Source: Aliterella atlantica CENA595
GTDB lineage: Bacteria; Cyanobacteriota; Cyanobacteriia; Cyanobacteriales; Chroococcidiopsidaceae
Reading direction: 5' to 3'
Assembly (NCBI RefSeq): GCF_000952155.1
Contig: NZ_JYON01000001.1
Coordinates: 434,001-498,000, forward strand
DNA: 64,000 nt
Shown here: positions 42,791 to 52,312 of the stretch, piece after piece
How positions within the stretch are numbered: position 1 is the first letter of the stretch
Layout: every line of letters begins with the position of its first letter
The notes under the pieces: generated by a model
Databases searched by the model: none
Told to the model about the DNA's origin: nothing
Seen by the model: only the letters and a program-made list of their open reading frames with translations
Program-made: the position numbers and the translations under genes

Positions 42791-43540
42791 ATGACAATTC
42801 ATTCATCTTTGCAACAAGCTTTTGATTCTCGTCAAGCACTCAAAGTCATTAGCGGTTTGCATAATTTTAACCCCGATCGCGTAGCTGCTACTGTGCGCTC
42901 TGCCGATCTTGGTGGTGCTACTTTTGTTGATATTGCCGCCGATCCTGAATTAGTTCATTTAGCTAAAAGATTGACAAATTTGCCTATTTGCGTGTCAGCA
43001 GTTGAACCAGAGTTATTTGTGCAAGCTGTAGCTGCTGGCGCAGACTTGATTGAAATTGGTAACTTCGATAGTTTTTACGCCCAAGGCAGAAGATTTGAAG
43101 CGGCTGAAGTATTGGCTTTAACATACCAAACGCGATCGCTATTGCCTGATATTACTTTATCGGTAACAGTGCCGCATATTTTGGCACTAGACTTGCAAGT
43201 ACAACTAGCAGAAGATTTAGTCAAAGCTGGCGCAGACATCATTCAAACCGAAGGTGGAACGAGCAGCACTCCCGCACATGGCGGCACGTTAGGATTAATA
43301 GAAAAAGCAGCCCCTACCTTAGCTGCTGCTTATGAAATTTCTCGCGCTGTATCAGTTCCCGTACTGTGTGCTAGTGGTATATCGAGCGTTACAGCACCAC
43401 TTGCGATCGCATCAGGAGCCGCCGGAGTAGGCGTTGGCTCCGCAATCAACCAACTCAACAGCGAAGTAGCAATGATTGCGGCTGTACGCTCCTTAGTTGA
43501 ATCGCTAGCAACTGCAAGCCGGAGTCGGGCTGTTGTTTAA
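42791..43540 (+). CDS. ycf23: Ycf23-like TIM-barrel protein (DUF561)
   Basis: This 249-residue protein matches Ycf23/DUF561. It has ALKVISGLHNFNPDRVAATV, GGATFVDIAADPELVHLAKR, AGADLIEIGNFDSFYAQGRR, GADIIQTEGGTSSTPAHGGT and VPVLCASGISSVTAPLAIAS. It has a phosphate-binding TIM-barrel look and is conserved in cyanobacteria and algal plastids. Its reaction is unknown. Confidence 0.88.
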   Translation: MTIHSSLQQAFDSRQALKVISGLHNFNPDRVAATVRSADLGGATFVDIAADPELVHLAKRLTNLPICVSAVEPELFVQAVAAGADLIEIGNFDSFYAQGRRFEAAEVLALTYQTRSLLPDITLSVTVPHILALDLQVQLAEDLVKAGADIIQTEGGTSSTPAHGGTLGLIEKAAPTLAAAYEISRAVSVPVLCASGISSVTAPLAIASGAAGVGVGSAINQLNSEVAMIAAVRSLVESLATASRSRAVV

Positions 43541-43544
43541 TTAG

Positions 43545-43660
43545 AGACAAGGGGTGCAGGGGGTGCAGAGGGTGCAGGGGAAACATAGAAGATTAATGCG
43601 CTTACTCTTCTTCTTATCTCCTTGTCACCTTGTCTCCTTGTCACCCCATCTCCTTATGCG
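43545..43660. repeat. Low-complexity repeats after ycf23
   Basis: Tandem GGTGCAG units (43552-43578) are followed by CCTTGTCACCTTGTCTCCTT-type heptamers (about 43619-43645). The left AGACAAGG is complementary to the right CCTTGTCT, so a long imperfect hairpin may form between the two convergent genes. Confidence 0.65.
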
Positions 43661-43668
43661 AGCAGCAT

Positions 43669-44793
43669 TTAACTCAAGCAATCTTTGATACTATAGACAA
43701 CTTGCTCCTGTTGTTCTACCGAAAGCTCAGGAAACATGGGTAAAGATAAGACTTCGCGGCTAGCTTGCTCGGCTATTGGTAATTGCCCTGATTGATAGCC
43801 AAGATGTGTATATACAGGTTGCAAATGTAGGGGGATGGGGTAATAAACCATCGAACCGACTCCTTGCTGCTGCAATTGCGATCGCACTTCATCGCGCCTG
43901 TCTGCCAAAATCCTCACCGTGTATTGATTCCACACGCCTTGAGAATCAGCTAATTGTTGAGGTGTAATAATTCCTGGAATGGGACTGAGTAATTCGTGAT
44001 AGCGATGGGCGACTGCTTGACGCGCTTGGTTCCACTTATCTAAATAACGTAGTTTAATCTGCAAAATAGCTGCTTGCAGAGCATCTAAACGGCTGTTAAT
44101 GCCAACTTCTGTATGGTGGTAGCGATCGCTCGCTCCATGTACCCGCAACCTCCGCATAATCTCGGCTAGCTCAGAGTTGTTAGTTGTGACTGCACCGCCA
44201 TCACCGCAAGCACCGAGGTTTTTAGTCGGGTAAAAACTAAAAGTGCCAATATGTCCGATGCTACCTACTTTCTGTCCCTGCCATGAAGCCCCAGTAGACT
44301 GAGCGCAATCTTCAATTACAGCTAGCTGATGGGCTTCGGCGATCGCCATAATTGCTGTCATATCTGCTGATTGTCCGAACAGATGTACTGGGATAATTGC
44401 CTTAGTTTTGTTTGTAATCGCAGATTCTACCTGCTGGGGGTCAATATTAAAGGTTTGGGCATTAATATCTACAAATACAGGCTTTGCACCTACAGCATCA
44501 ATGGTTTCTGATGTAGCAAAAAAGCTAAAAGGCGTGGTAATGACTTCATCGCCCGCACCAATGTTTAAAGCCCGCAGTGCTAAATAAAGCGCATCAGTTC
44601 CAGAATTACAGGCTATACACTCTGACACACCTACATAATCGGCAAATTGCTGCTCAAAACCTTCAACCAAAGGACCGCCGATATAACCGCAAGAAGATAG
44701 TACCTGTAAAACTGCTGTGCTAATTTCTGCTTCTAACGTGGCGTACTGTTGCTTTAAATCGAGGGGAGGAATAAAGTTCACGCTTTGACCCAT
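43669..44793 (-). CDS. DegT/DnrJ/EryC1/StrS sugar aminotransferase
   Basis: This 374-residue PLP enzyme has SECIACNSGTDALYLALRAL, DEVITTPFSFFATSETIDAV, AVIEDCAQSTGASWQGQKVG and the PLP lysine K191 in FSFYPTKNLGACGDGGAVTT. Members aminate keto-sugars for surface polysaccharides or act as regulators. No sugar-nucleotide genes adjoin it, so the substrate is open. Confidence 0.9.
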   Translation of the reverse strand: MGQSVNFIPPLDLKQQYATLEAEISTAVLQVLSSCGYIGGPLVEGFEQQFADYVGVSECIACNSGTDALYLALRALNIGAGDEVITTPFSFFATSETIDAVGAKPVFVDINAQTFNIDPQQVESAITNKTKAIIPVHLFGQSADMTAIMAIAEAHQLAVIEDCAQSTGASWQGQKVGSIGHIGTFSFYPTKNLGACGDGGAVTTNNSELAEIMRRLRVHGASDRYHHTEVGINSRLDALQAAILQIKLRYLDKWNQARQAVAHRYHELLSPIPGIITPQQLADSQGVWNQYTVRILADRRDEVRSQLQQQGVGSMVYYPIPLHLQPVYTHLGYQSGQLPIAEQASREVLSLPMFPELSVEQQEQVVYSIKDCLS

Positions 44794-44887
44794 AAGTTTT
44801 AATCGTAAGATTAATCAAACCAAATTTTGTATAACAAGAAAATCTTACCGTAAGATATTTAGACTCCAATATAGGAGAATTTGAGCC

Positions 44888-45664
44888 ATGCAAGGTTTAA
44901 TTGAACTTGACTTATGGGATTTAGCATTAGCACTAGGTATGATGGCGATCGCGATCGGTTTATCTGCTTGGGAGCGATTGGGGTTAGAGTGGACTTTAGC
45001 TTTAGCTACTTGCCGGACGCTTTTACAGTTGCTAGTAGTAGGCTATATTTTAGCTTTTGTCTTTGCGCTCAATAATCCTTGGGCTGTTTTAGCTATTTTG
45101 CTAGTGATGCTGACAATTGCAGCAATTGTAGCCCGCAACCGCATTGGCAAGAAAATTCCCCAAGTATTACCTTTGGTTTGGGGTTCGATTTTTATTAGTA
45201 CCGTATTAACGCTCGGTTATACTACGATCTTGGTAATTCAACCTCCCAACTGGTACGAACCTCAGTACCTCATTCCCCTAGCAGGAATTGTTTTAGGCAA
45301 TTCCATGAACGGTGCGGCGATCGCTGGAGAAAGATTGGCAAGTATCATCAATAGCAGTCAGCTAGAAATTGAAACCCATTTAAGTTTGGGTGCAACGCCT
45401 CAGCAAGCTGTAAGTCAGTACCGTAAAGATGCAATCAAAGCAGGGCTGATCCCGACAATTAACTCAATGATGGTTGTGGGCATAGTAACTTTACCAGGAA
45501 TTATTACCGGACAATTGCTGAGTGGCGTAGACCCTTTAGCTGCTGCGTCTTACCAAATATTAATCATGTTTATGCTGGCTTTTACCAATATAGTCACAAC
45601 GATATTAGTAACTCAGGGGCTATACCGTCAGTTTTTTAACAGTGCCATGCAGCTAGTTCGGTAG
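44888..45664 (+). CDS. FetB-like (UPF0014) ABC transporter permease
   Basis: This 258-residue membrane protein with about six to seven helices matches UPF0014/FetB: TCRTLLQLLVVGYILAFVFA, LIPLAGIVLGNSMNGAAIAG, HLSLGATPQQAVSQYRKDAI and NSMMVVGIVTLPGIITGQLL. In enterobacteria FetAB exports iron. No ATPase partner is adjacent, so it must be encoded elsewhere if needed. Confidence 0.85.
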   Translation: MQGLIELDLWDLALALGMMAIAIGLSAWERLGLEWTLALATCRTLLQLLVVGYILAFVFALNNPWAVLAILLVMLTIAAIVARNRIGKKIPQVLPLVWGSIFISTVLTLGYTTILVIQPPNWYEPQYLIPLAGIVLGNSMNGAAIAGERLASIINSSQLEIETHLSLGATPQQAVSQYRKDAIKAGLIPTINSMMVVGIVTLPGIITGQLLSGVDPLAAASYQILIMFMLAFTNIVTTILVTQGLYRQFFNSAMQLVR

Positions 45665-45705
45665 GCTGAACTACTATAGAAACAGCGTGTCGAACTCACA
45701 ACACA

Positions 45706-46605
45706 ATGCATAACTTGTCAGAACAAGTTGTCCTCGTTACTGGTGCTTCTGCTGGGATTGGTACAGCATTAGCAATGCTTTTAGCGCAAAAATTTCCAGG
45801 AATTAAATTAATCCTCGCCGCCCGAAATGCCGATAAATTAGAACAAGTTGCCGATTTATGTCGCAAAGCTGGGGCGGAAGTATTAGTTGTACCTACAGAT
45901 TTAGAAGAAATAGAACAAGTAGAGAATTTAGCCAAAACTGCGATCGCTCATTTTGGCAAAGTAGATGCATTAGTCAATAATGCTGGTTACGGGCAAATGG
46001 GACCTCTAGAATTGATCCCTAATCAAGCAGTAGAAAGACAATTTAAAACTAACGTGATCGGACCATTAGCTTTGATTCGGGCAATAGTACCGATGATGCG
46101 CGATGCAGGGGGCGGCAGAATCATCAATATAAGCTCTTTAGGTGGGCGTTTGGCTTTTCCCTTTGGCGGGATGTATAGCGCCTCTAAATTCGCTCTAGAA
46201 GCACTGAGCGACTCTTTAAGGATGGAATTAGAGCCATTTAATATTAAGGTCAGCGTCATCGAACCAGGTCCAGTAAGTACAGAATTCTTTATAGTCGCCG
46301 CTCAAGCTGTGGAAGACACTGTTGCTACACCCGAAAATACCCCTTATCGGGCTGCTTTTAAGCATTTAGAAGGATTGGAACAAAGAACCCGCAGCCGCGC
46401 TTGGACATCAGAAAGAGTAGCGCAAGTAATTATTCAAGCCTTGCAAAGCCGCAACCCCCAGCCGCGTTACATTGCCGCTACAGGTGGTAAGTTTTTGTTG
46501 TTTATGATGACCAAAGTATTGCCTACTAAACTTGTTGATAAGTTTTGGCAGCGTTTTTATGGGATTAATCTAGTTGCCCAAGAATGGCAAAACAGCCCTA
46601 AATAG
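45706..46605 (+). CDS. Short-chain dehydrogenase/reductase
   Basis: This 299-residue classical SDR has T12-G-A-S-A-G-I-G19 for NAD(P) binding, NNAG at 91-94, catalytic S143/S144 (NISSLGGRL), Y157 and K161 (YSASK). The C-terminal extension (QPRYIAATGGKFLLFMMTKV) is seen in membrane-associated SDRs. The substrate is unknown. Confidence 0.9.
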   Translation: MHNLSEQVVLVTGASAGIGTALAMLLAQKFPGIKLILAARNADKLEQVADLCRKAGAEVLVVPTDLEEIEQVENLAKTAIAHFGKVDALVNNAGYGQMGPLELIPNQAVERQFKTNVIGPLALIRAIVPMMRDAGGGRIINISSLGGRLAFPFGGMYSASKFALEALSDSLRMELEPFNIKVSVIEPGPVSTEFFIVAAQAVEDTVATPENTPYRAAFKHLEGLEQRTRSRAWTSERVAQVIIQALQSRNPQPRYIAATGGKFLLFMMTKVLPTKLVDKFWQRFYGINLVAQEWQNSPK

Positions 46606-46701
46606 CTACTACTAAAGAAGTTGGAAAATTAAGCAATAGGTTGTAGGGTAGGGGTAGTTGGCAGCGAAATTAGCGCCGATAATTGCCCCAAATAGCCAAA
46701 A

Positions 46702-47889
46702 ATGGATTTATTAGAGTACCAAGCCAAAGAATGGTTCCGCGAGATGGGTATTCCCGTCCTCCCATCCCAAAAAATTAACTGTATCAGCGATATTAAGGGG
46801 TTAAAAATTCCTTACCCTGTGGTACTCAAATCGCAAGTACGTACGGGTGGTAGAGGACGCGCTGGGGGAGTAAGATTTGTCACGACAACAATCGATGCGA
46901 TCGCAGCAGCGCAAACAATTTTTCATTTGCCTATACTGGGGGAAGTGCCGGAAGTTGTGCTAGCAGAAGCTAAATACGATGCAGATAGAGAGTTTTATTT
47001 AGCAGTAGTGTTAGATACAGCTACTCGCAGACCTGTACTTTTAGGCTCTCCTCAAGGTGGAATTGATGTAGAGTCATCTTTAGAATTGCTACAGCAAGTT
47101 GTCGTTGATGGCGAATTTTCTCCATTCTACGCCCGCAGACTGACAATCAAAATGGGCTTGCAAGGAGCTTTGATTAATTCGGTTAGCGATATTGTGGAGA
47201 AAATGTATGGATTATTCGTGCAAAAAGATTTAGATTTAGTCGAGATCAATCCTTTGGGGGTAAGTGCCACAGGCGAATTGATGGCGCTAGATGGCAAAGT
47301 TACTGTCAACGATCGCGCGATCGTTCGTCATGCAGACATCAGTCTAATGTCGCAGAAAATAGCTCGTCGTCCTAGCGGGCAAAACTATTTTGATAGTTTG
47401 GGCAATTCTTACCAAGTCGAACAATCTGGCAATATCGGCATTATGGGCAATGGTGCGGGACTTGTGATGGCGACATTGGATTTAGTTGCAGATGCGGGGG
47501 GTAAAGTTAAAACTTGCTTGAATTTGGGGCATGGCAGTAATTTAAATCCATCTTTACCTAGTTTTGGCGATCGCATCGAACAAGGTTTGGAGTTTTTAGA
47601 GCAAGATAAAAGTATTCAAGTGGTGTTAGTCAATATTATCGGTAGCGTGCCTAAAGCGGTAGAATTGGCAGAATTTATCGGTAAATTTATCCAACGTCAC
47701 GAAAGTAATAGTACGAACAAACATCGGGCGGCGACATCCTATCCTCGGATAATTGCCCGCTTTTCCGGTTTGGCATTAGAATCAGCCCAAGAGCAATTTA
47801 CCGCTCTTAGCGTTCCTTTAGTAGAAAGTTTGGATGAAGCCGTATCTCAAGCAGTTCGCCAAGCTAAGTCTTCTAGCCATAGAAAATAA
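46702..47889 (+). CDS. sucC: Succinyl-CoA ligase beta-like subunit
   Basis: This 395-residue ATP-grasp protein has MDLLEYQAKEWFREMGIPVL, VVLKSQVRTGGRGRAGGVRF, DLVEINPLGVSATGELMALD and GNGAGLVMATLDLVADAGGK. With the next gene it should form succinyl-CoA synthetase or a close acyl-CoA ligase. The stop overlaps the alpha-subunit start (one shared base). Confidence 0.9.
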   Translation: MDLLEYQAKEWFREMGIPVLPSQKINCISDIKGLKIPYPVVLKSQVRTGGRGRAGGVRFVTTTIDAIAAAQTIFHLPILGEVPEVVLAEAKYDADREFYLAVVLDTATRRPVLLGSPQGGIDVESSLELLQQVVVDGEFSPFYARRLTIKMGLQGALINSVSDIVEKMYGLFVQKDLDLVEINPLGVSATGELMALDGKVTVNDRAIVRHADISLMSQKIARRPSGQNYFDSLGNSYQVEQSGNIGIMGNGAGLVMATLDLVADAGGKVKTCLNLGHGSNLNPSLPSFGDRIEQGLEFLEQDKSIQVVLVNIIGSVPKAVELAEFIGKFIQRHESNSTNKHRAATSYPRIIARFSGLALESAQEQFTALSVPLVESLDEAVSQAVRQAKSSSHRK

Positions 47890-48770
47890 TGATTTTACAG
47901 CCAGACAGTAAAGTTTTAATTCAAGGCATCACCGCAGACATCGCCTCAACTCATGGTTCACGGATGAAAGCGTACGGTACAAATATAATGGCTGGAGTTA
48001 ATCCAGGTTCGGGCGGACAAATTTATCACGATATCCCAAGCTTTGATTTAGTAGAACAAGTAGTGGCAGAAATTGGTGCTATTGATACTACTTTAATATT
48101 TGTACCTGCTTACCAAGCTTTAGACGCAGCATTAGAAGCGATCGCTGCTGGTATTCGCCAAATTGTGATTATCTCGCCAGGAATGCCGCCTTTAGACATG
48201 GTACATTTGCTGCGTAAGGCAGAAGCAACGGAAACTATTATTGTCGGTCCTAATAGTCCAGGAATTATCATACCAGGCAAGTTACTATTAGGTACTCATC
48301 CGAGTGAATTTTACACGCCTGGATCGGTAGGGATTGTTAGCCGTAGCAGCACTTTGACTTATGAGATTGCTTTGGAGTTGACTAAATCGGGTATAGGGCA
48401 ATCAATCGGGGTAAGTATTGGTGGCGATACGATCGCTGGTTCTTCGTTTCTGCAATGGTTGCAAATGCTAGATGAAGACGAAAATACTAGCGCGATCGTT
48501 TTAGTTGGCGAACCTGGTGGTAATAGCGAAGAAGCCGCCGCCCGTTATATTGCCGAAGCAATAGATAAACCTGTAATTGCTTATATAGCTGGCAGAAAAG
48601 CCCCTGCAGGCAGGCATTGGGGGCATACAGGGACTTTGGCTATGGTTGTAGGTAGAGGTGAAGATGTGGGTACAGCGCAGAGTAAATTAGCGGCATTTAA
48701 GTCTGCAAAAGTGCCTCTAGCAGAACGCCCTGCTCAAATACCTGAGTTGGTGAAGAAAGCTCTCAAGTGA
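47889..48770 (+). CDS. sucD: Succinyl-CoA ligase alpha-like subunit
   Basis: This 293-residue protein has the CoA-binding start KVLIQGITADIASTHGSRMK, PGMPPLDMVHLLRKAEATET, VGPNSPGIIIPGKLLLGTHP, and the phosphorylated histidine H246 in GRHWGHTGTLAMV. Residue order and length fit SucD. It is coupled to sucC. Confidence 0.9.
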   Translation: MILQPDSKVLIQGITADIASTHGSRMKAYGTNIMAGVNPGSGGQIYHDIPSFDLVEQVVAEIGAIDTTLIFVPAYQALDAALEAIAAGIRQIVIISPGMPPLDMVHLLRKAEATETIIVGPNSPGIIIPGKLLLGTHPSEFYTPGSVGIVSRSSTLTYEIALELTKSGIGQSIGVSIGGDTIAGSSFLQWLQMLDEDENTSAIVLVGEPGGNSEEAAARYIAEAIDKPVIAYIAGRKAPAGRHWGHTGTLAMVVGRGEDVGTAQSKLAAFKSAKVPLAERPAQIPELVKKALK

Positions 48771-48785
48771 TATAACGCTGGCAAT

Positions 48786-49613
48786 CTATTGTGAAGGTGC
48801 TGAAGGTTGAATCGTAGAATTAAATCTTGTTACTATTCCTCCAATATCATTAACACCTGTAGCATCAAAACCGATTGGTATTCTATTCAATTGGGCAATT
48901 TTATTATCAATGCGGTAAATAAATTGATTAACATCTAGAGGGTTGACTTTATCTTTAGTAGGAGCTTCTGGATCTACTCCTAATACAGTTCCCCCAGTAG
49001 CTAAATAACTAAGTATTTCATTTCTTAAGGCAATGTGTTCGAGATATAAATTTCCATAGGCTTTAAAGTTTTCTTCCTCCTTAAAATTACCTGGTAAATC
49101 GCCAAAAAAGATAACAGCAGTACAGGCAACAATAAAAACATTAATTAAACTGTTATGCGCTTTTTCCCATCCTATTTTACTAATGAAAAACAAACAAATA
49201 GCAGCTAATAATGCTGACGCAGACGTTAAAACAATTGAGGTGTAGTAATGGTTAGAGAAAAACACCATTATCTCAGCGTATCTATTAATTTGAAAATTTA
49301 CTACCTTCAGTTGTTCTGCTATCCTAAGCTTTTCGGCTTCTTTAGCATTTATCTCTGTAGTTGCGGGTATAAGTTCTACTTGACCTTTTAACCACTGCTT
49401 TGCTTTGTTACCAGCATATAAATTTAATGAAAAATAGCTGGTACTAAGCAAGATAACTAAACTACTTGCAATCAAACAATGTCCTAAAAAGGTAGGTTGT
49501 TTATTATCTCCTCCATTAAAGTTTGTGTTAAAGAATGTTTTTATTTTTGACTGTCTATGGATTAAATTATTTGTATCTAAATGCTTGTTCGGCTCTAAAT
49601 TTACTGAAGTCAT
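48786..49613 (-). CDS. Hypothetical membrane protein, 275 residues
   Basis: This protein has membrane helices at about 45-65 (LGHCLIASSLVILLSTSYFS), 123-145 (SIVLTSASALLAAICLFFIS) and 155-172. They are separated by polar, partly helical segments, with a soluble C-terminus (DVNQFIYRIDNKIAQLNRIP). I recognise no family. It is a single minus-strand gene, convergent with sucD. Confidence 0.6.
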   Translation of the reverse strand: MTSVNLEPNKHLDTNNLIHRQSKIKTFFNTNFNGGDNKQPTFLGHCLIASSLVILLSTSYFSLNLYAGNKAKQWLKGQVELIPATTEINAKEAEKLRIAEQLKVVNFQINRYAEIMVFFSNHYYTSIVLTSASALLAAICLFFISKIGWEKAHNSLINVFIVACTAVIFFGDLPGNFKEEENFKAYGNLYLEHIALRNEILSYLATGGTVLGVDPEAPTKDKVNPLDVNQFIYRIDNKIAQLNRIPIGFDATGVNDIGGIVTRFNSTIQPSAPSQ

Positions 49614-49735
49614 GTTTATATTTCCTTCTAAAATATTTACACTTGTTTAAAGTAGTCGTATAACTTTTGTAGTAGCTTAATATTTTCACTATTAAGACAA
49701 TTAATAGCTGTGATATTATCTCATGTTTTCTCTTG

Positions 49736-51037
49736 TCAACCAAACAAATCTTGCGGTTTAGTTAAATTTCTAGATACTATTGGTGGTTTTGATTTGTCAT
49801 TTAATTCATTTAATACAGTTTCATAAAAGAAGAAAGAAGCACCAGCAAATTTTTGCTTGCGAGTTTTTTGAATTTGCTGTTTAATCAAGTGCAGACTGGC
49901 TGGAAAATTTTTTATTCCAGCAAGAATACCAATGCTAACGGGAATATGTTGACAAGCTTCTATAACTTCCTGCTTTTGAATTTCATTTACAAAAGATAGC
50001 ACGTTGCTACGATAAACTTGTAAAACTATTTCTTCTGCTAAACCTGCTTGTTCCCACAATTTCCAATCTGCCAAGTAGAATTTTTTAGAAAATCCTTGAG
50101 GATTAGGAGAAATAGAAATTAAACAATTAGGTTGTTCTACTTTAACCGCATCAAAAATTTGCTTTAGCAATTGAGTAACCTTGCTAGACGCCCATTTTAC
50201 CCAAGCTTCATCTGTATGGTTTTGTGGAGCAATTAATCCTCCATTTTCTTTTTGATAAAGTTCTTGAGTAGATGTATCGTAGCCCAATTCTACAGGAAAG
50301 CCGAAATGGTCATCTAATTGAATACCATCAATTTGTGGATACTTTTGCACAAACTCAGCTATTAAATCAACTATAAATTTTTGCACTTTTGGTTGACATG
50401 GATTCAGCCATACTTGCTCGTCAGGTTTATTATTGTCATGGCTTTTCAATCTAATTTGTTCTTCTCTATCGTCTAACGTCAATAAATCTTGATGTCTCTG
50501 CGCTAAAGGTGAGTTAGGAGGAGTCATTAAGCCATATTCAAACCAAGGAATAACCCGAAAATTGTGATGTTTTGCTTCTACTAAAATTTCAGCTACTATA
50601 TCTCTATTTTGAAAGTTAGTATCTGGAGTAATAGAAGAGCCAATAAAAGATTGAGCGATCGCACTTTCATATAGTGTAAATCCACGCTGCCACACTACAG
50701 GATATATAGTGTTAAATCCTAAATTTTTCAGTTTTTTTAAACCTTTAGCAATATTAGGTTGAGAATGCAAGACAGCGCTGTCAACATTCGTTAACCAAAT
50801 GCCTCGCATTTCCTCTACCTCAACATTAACGTCTTTTTGAAAAAAGTAGCCTAATTTACCAACGCTGCCTAGTTCTTGCTGTAATTTGACAAAACAATGT
50901 TCTCCAACTTGAAAAGCATACTGAATATCTAGTTTTTCTCCAGCTTTGACTTCAACTTTGTCTTTATCAAGCAACTTATTTACATCACTATTGCTTTTCT
51001 GAAAAATCGTATTTTTGGCTGCTGTTAATAAAACCAT
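49736..51037 (-). CDS. Glycoside hydrolase family 10-like (GHL10) protein
   Basis: This 433-residue protein has an N-terminal beta-rich segment (about 1-75). A GHL10-type TIM barrel follows: EMRGIWLTNVDSAVLHSQPN, KLKNLGFNTIYPVVWQRGFT, FRVIPWFEYGLMTPPNSPLA, PQIDGIQLDDHFGFPVELGY, LISISPNPQGFSKKFYLADW and a late FFFYETVLNE. It may cleave a polysaccharide. No signal peptide is visible, which is unusual for the family. Confidence 0.8.
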   Translation of the reverse strand: MVLLTAAKNTIFQKSNSDVNKLLDKDKVEVKAGEKLDIQYAFQVGEHCFVKLQQELGSVGKLGYFFQKDVNVEVEEMRGIWLTNVDSAVLHSQPNIAKGLKKLKNLGFNTIYPVVWQRGFTLYESAIAQSFIGSSITPDTNFQNRDIVAEILVEAKHHNFRVIPWFEYGLMTPPNSPLAQRHQDLLTLDDREEQIRLKSHDNNKPDEQVWLNPCQPKVQKFIVDLIAEFVQKYPQIDGIQLDDHFGFPVELGYDTSTQELYQKENGGLIAPQNHTDEAWVKWASSKVTQLLKQIFDAVKVEQPNCLISISPNPQGFSKKFYLADWKLWEQAGLAEEIVLQVYRSNVLSFVNEIQKQEVIEACQHIPVSIGILAGIKNFPASLHLIKQQIQKTRKQKFAGASFFFYETVLNELNDKSKPPIVSRNLTKPQDLFG

Positions 51038-51183
51038 TCGTATATCTCTAAAAGTTTACCAAGAAGTTGAAGCTATAAGGTGAATGAACTGCTAACTAAT
51101 GCCACTATTTATAAATGCCTAGCGTGCTATTTTTAGCATAAGTCTCAAAAATAGCACTGTTGTACAAGGGAACGCTGTTTTAT

Positions 51184-51378
51184 TTAATTTTTGAATCTTG
51201 GGTCTAAAACAAATTGAATACCTTTTTCTTGACAGTAGTCTGACAACTTATTTAAAGAATTTTTAAAATTGCTGTTCGACATTCCCTGAAAACAATGAAA
51301 AGCAAGTTGATATATCAAGTTTCTGCCTAAACTCTCTTTCAAAGTAACCACCATAAATATTAATACTAAAAGTATCAA
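51184..51378 (-). CDS. Small hypothetical ORF
   Basis: This 64-residue frame has VVTLKESLGRNLIYQLAFHC and ends NKLSDYCQEKGIQFVLDPRF. No motif is visible, and support is limited to its uninterrupted frame in an AT-rich stretch. Confidence 0.3.
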   Translation of the reverse strand: MILLVLIFMVVTLKESLGRNLIYQLAFHCFQGMSNSNFKNSLNKLSDYCQEKGIQFVLDPRFKN

Positions 51379-51485
51379 ATATTATATATGTATTTACGTA
51401 AGCGATCGCTTATTGGTTTTCATCGTACATAAAGCTAAATACGTAGAGATCGCTTATTTGTGAGGGTTTAAACAGATATAAGCTA

Positions 51486-51689
51486 CTAAAAAATATCTAG
51501 ATCGATTATTCCTAGTTCTTTCTCTTTATCTGGGTGTGGAGGTAGATATTTCATTACTAGCGACACACCTAACCCTTTAGGACGAACAGCAAGTTGATAA
51601 CGATCGGGGTTTAAGTCTTTTCCACCTTCATTAATAATAAATTTAAAGAGATTAGCTAAAACTTTTGCAGAATCTACAGTTACAGACAT
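51486..51689 (-). CDS. Small hypothetical protein, 67 residues
   Basis: It reads SVTVDSAKVLANLFKFIINE, then GGKDLNPDRYQLAVRPKGLG. AGGAGAAG lies before the ATG, which supports translation. I know no family. It is a stand-alone gene on the minus strand. Confidence 0.5.
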   Translation of the reverse strand: MSVTVDSAKVLANLFKFIINEGGKDLNPDRYQLAVRPKGLGVSLVMKYLPPHPDKEKELGIIDLDIF

Positions 51690-52312
51690 AATAACTTCTC
51701 CTGTTTATAAAGCAGCAACAACTATTCAAGACTATCAAATTAAATATTTTTCTAGACAACCTAGCTTAAATAAATTTGATGGTGAATATAACTTAGCTGT
51801 TAGCCGCAAATATTGGCAGTCGGTAAAAGTCAGGTAAAAGTCAGATAAAAGTCATTATTTTTATTAGTTAGCTTGCTTTGCATTTAGTATCGAAATAGCT
51901 GCAAGTTAAATGTAAGTATGCTAACTACCTTTGAAAATATAATTTTCTAATTTGTATGCGGTTTGACATTAAAAAAAAATTAATCGTGCAGTAGATAAAA
52001 GTTGTAAAACTATACTAAAAATTTCCGAAATAGCTTTGCTTGAAAGTGTAAGTTTATTGTTGATGGAAGATAAATCGAGCTTCCAAGTTGCTTAGTGTAA
52101 CTTCAACGCTAGGAATTATTAAGCCCGTCAACGCGCTATCTAATTCTGGAGGTCTCCTCCAGAATCCGCGCGTCAAATTCAACAAGCGATCGCTCTTTAC
52201 AAGCAAATAAGACAGCGATCGCACGTAAATAACTTTTCGTCTCAGCGCTGTAATAAAAATATAGACGCGCCATTATATAGCCGCATAACTAAATAATCAA
52301 TAGGTGTGTAAG
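51690..52312. other. AT-rich intergenic region
   Basis: This roughly 620-bp stretch contains three close repeats of AAAAGTCAGRT near 51825-51850 and HIP1 sites near 52188 and 52215. It should carry the promoters of the flanking divergent genes. I see no gene or RNA. Confidence 0.4.
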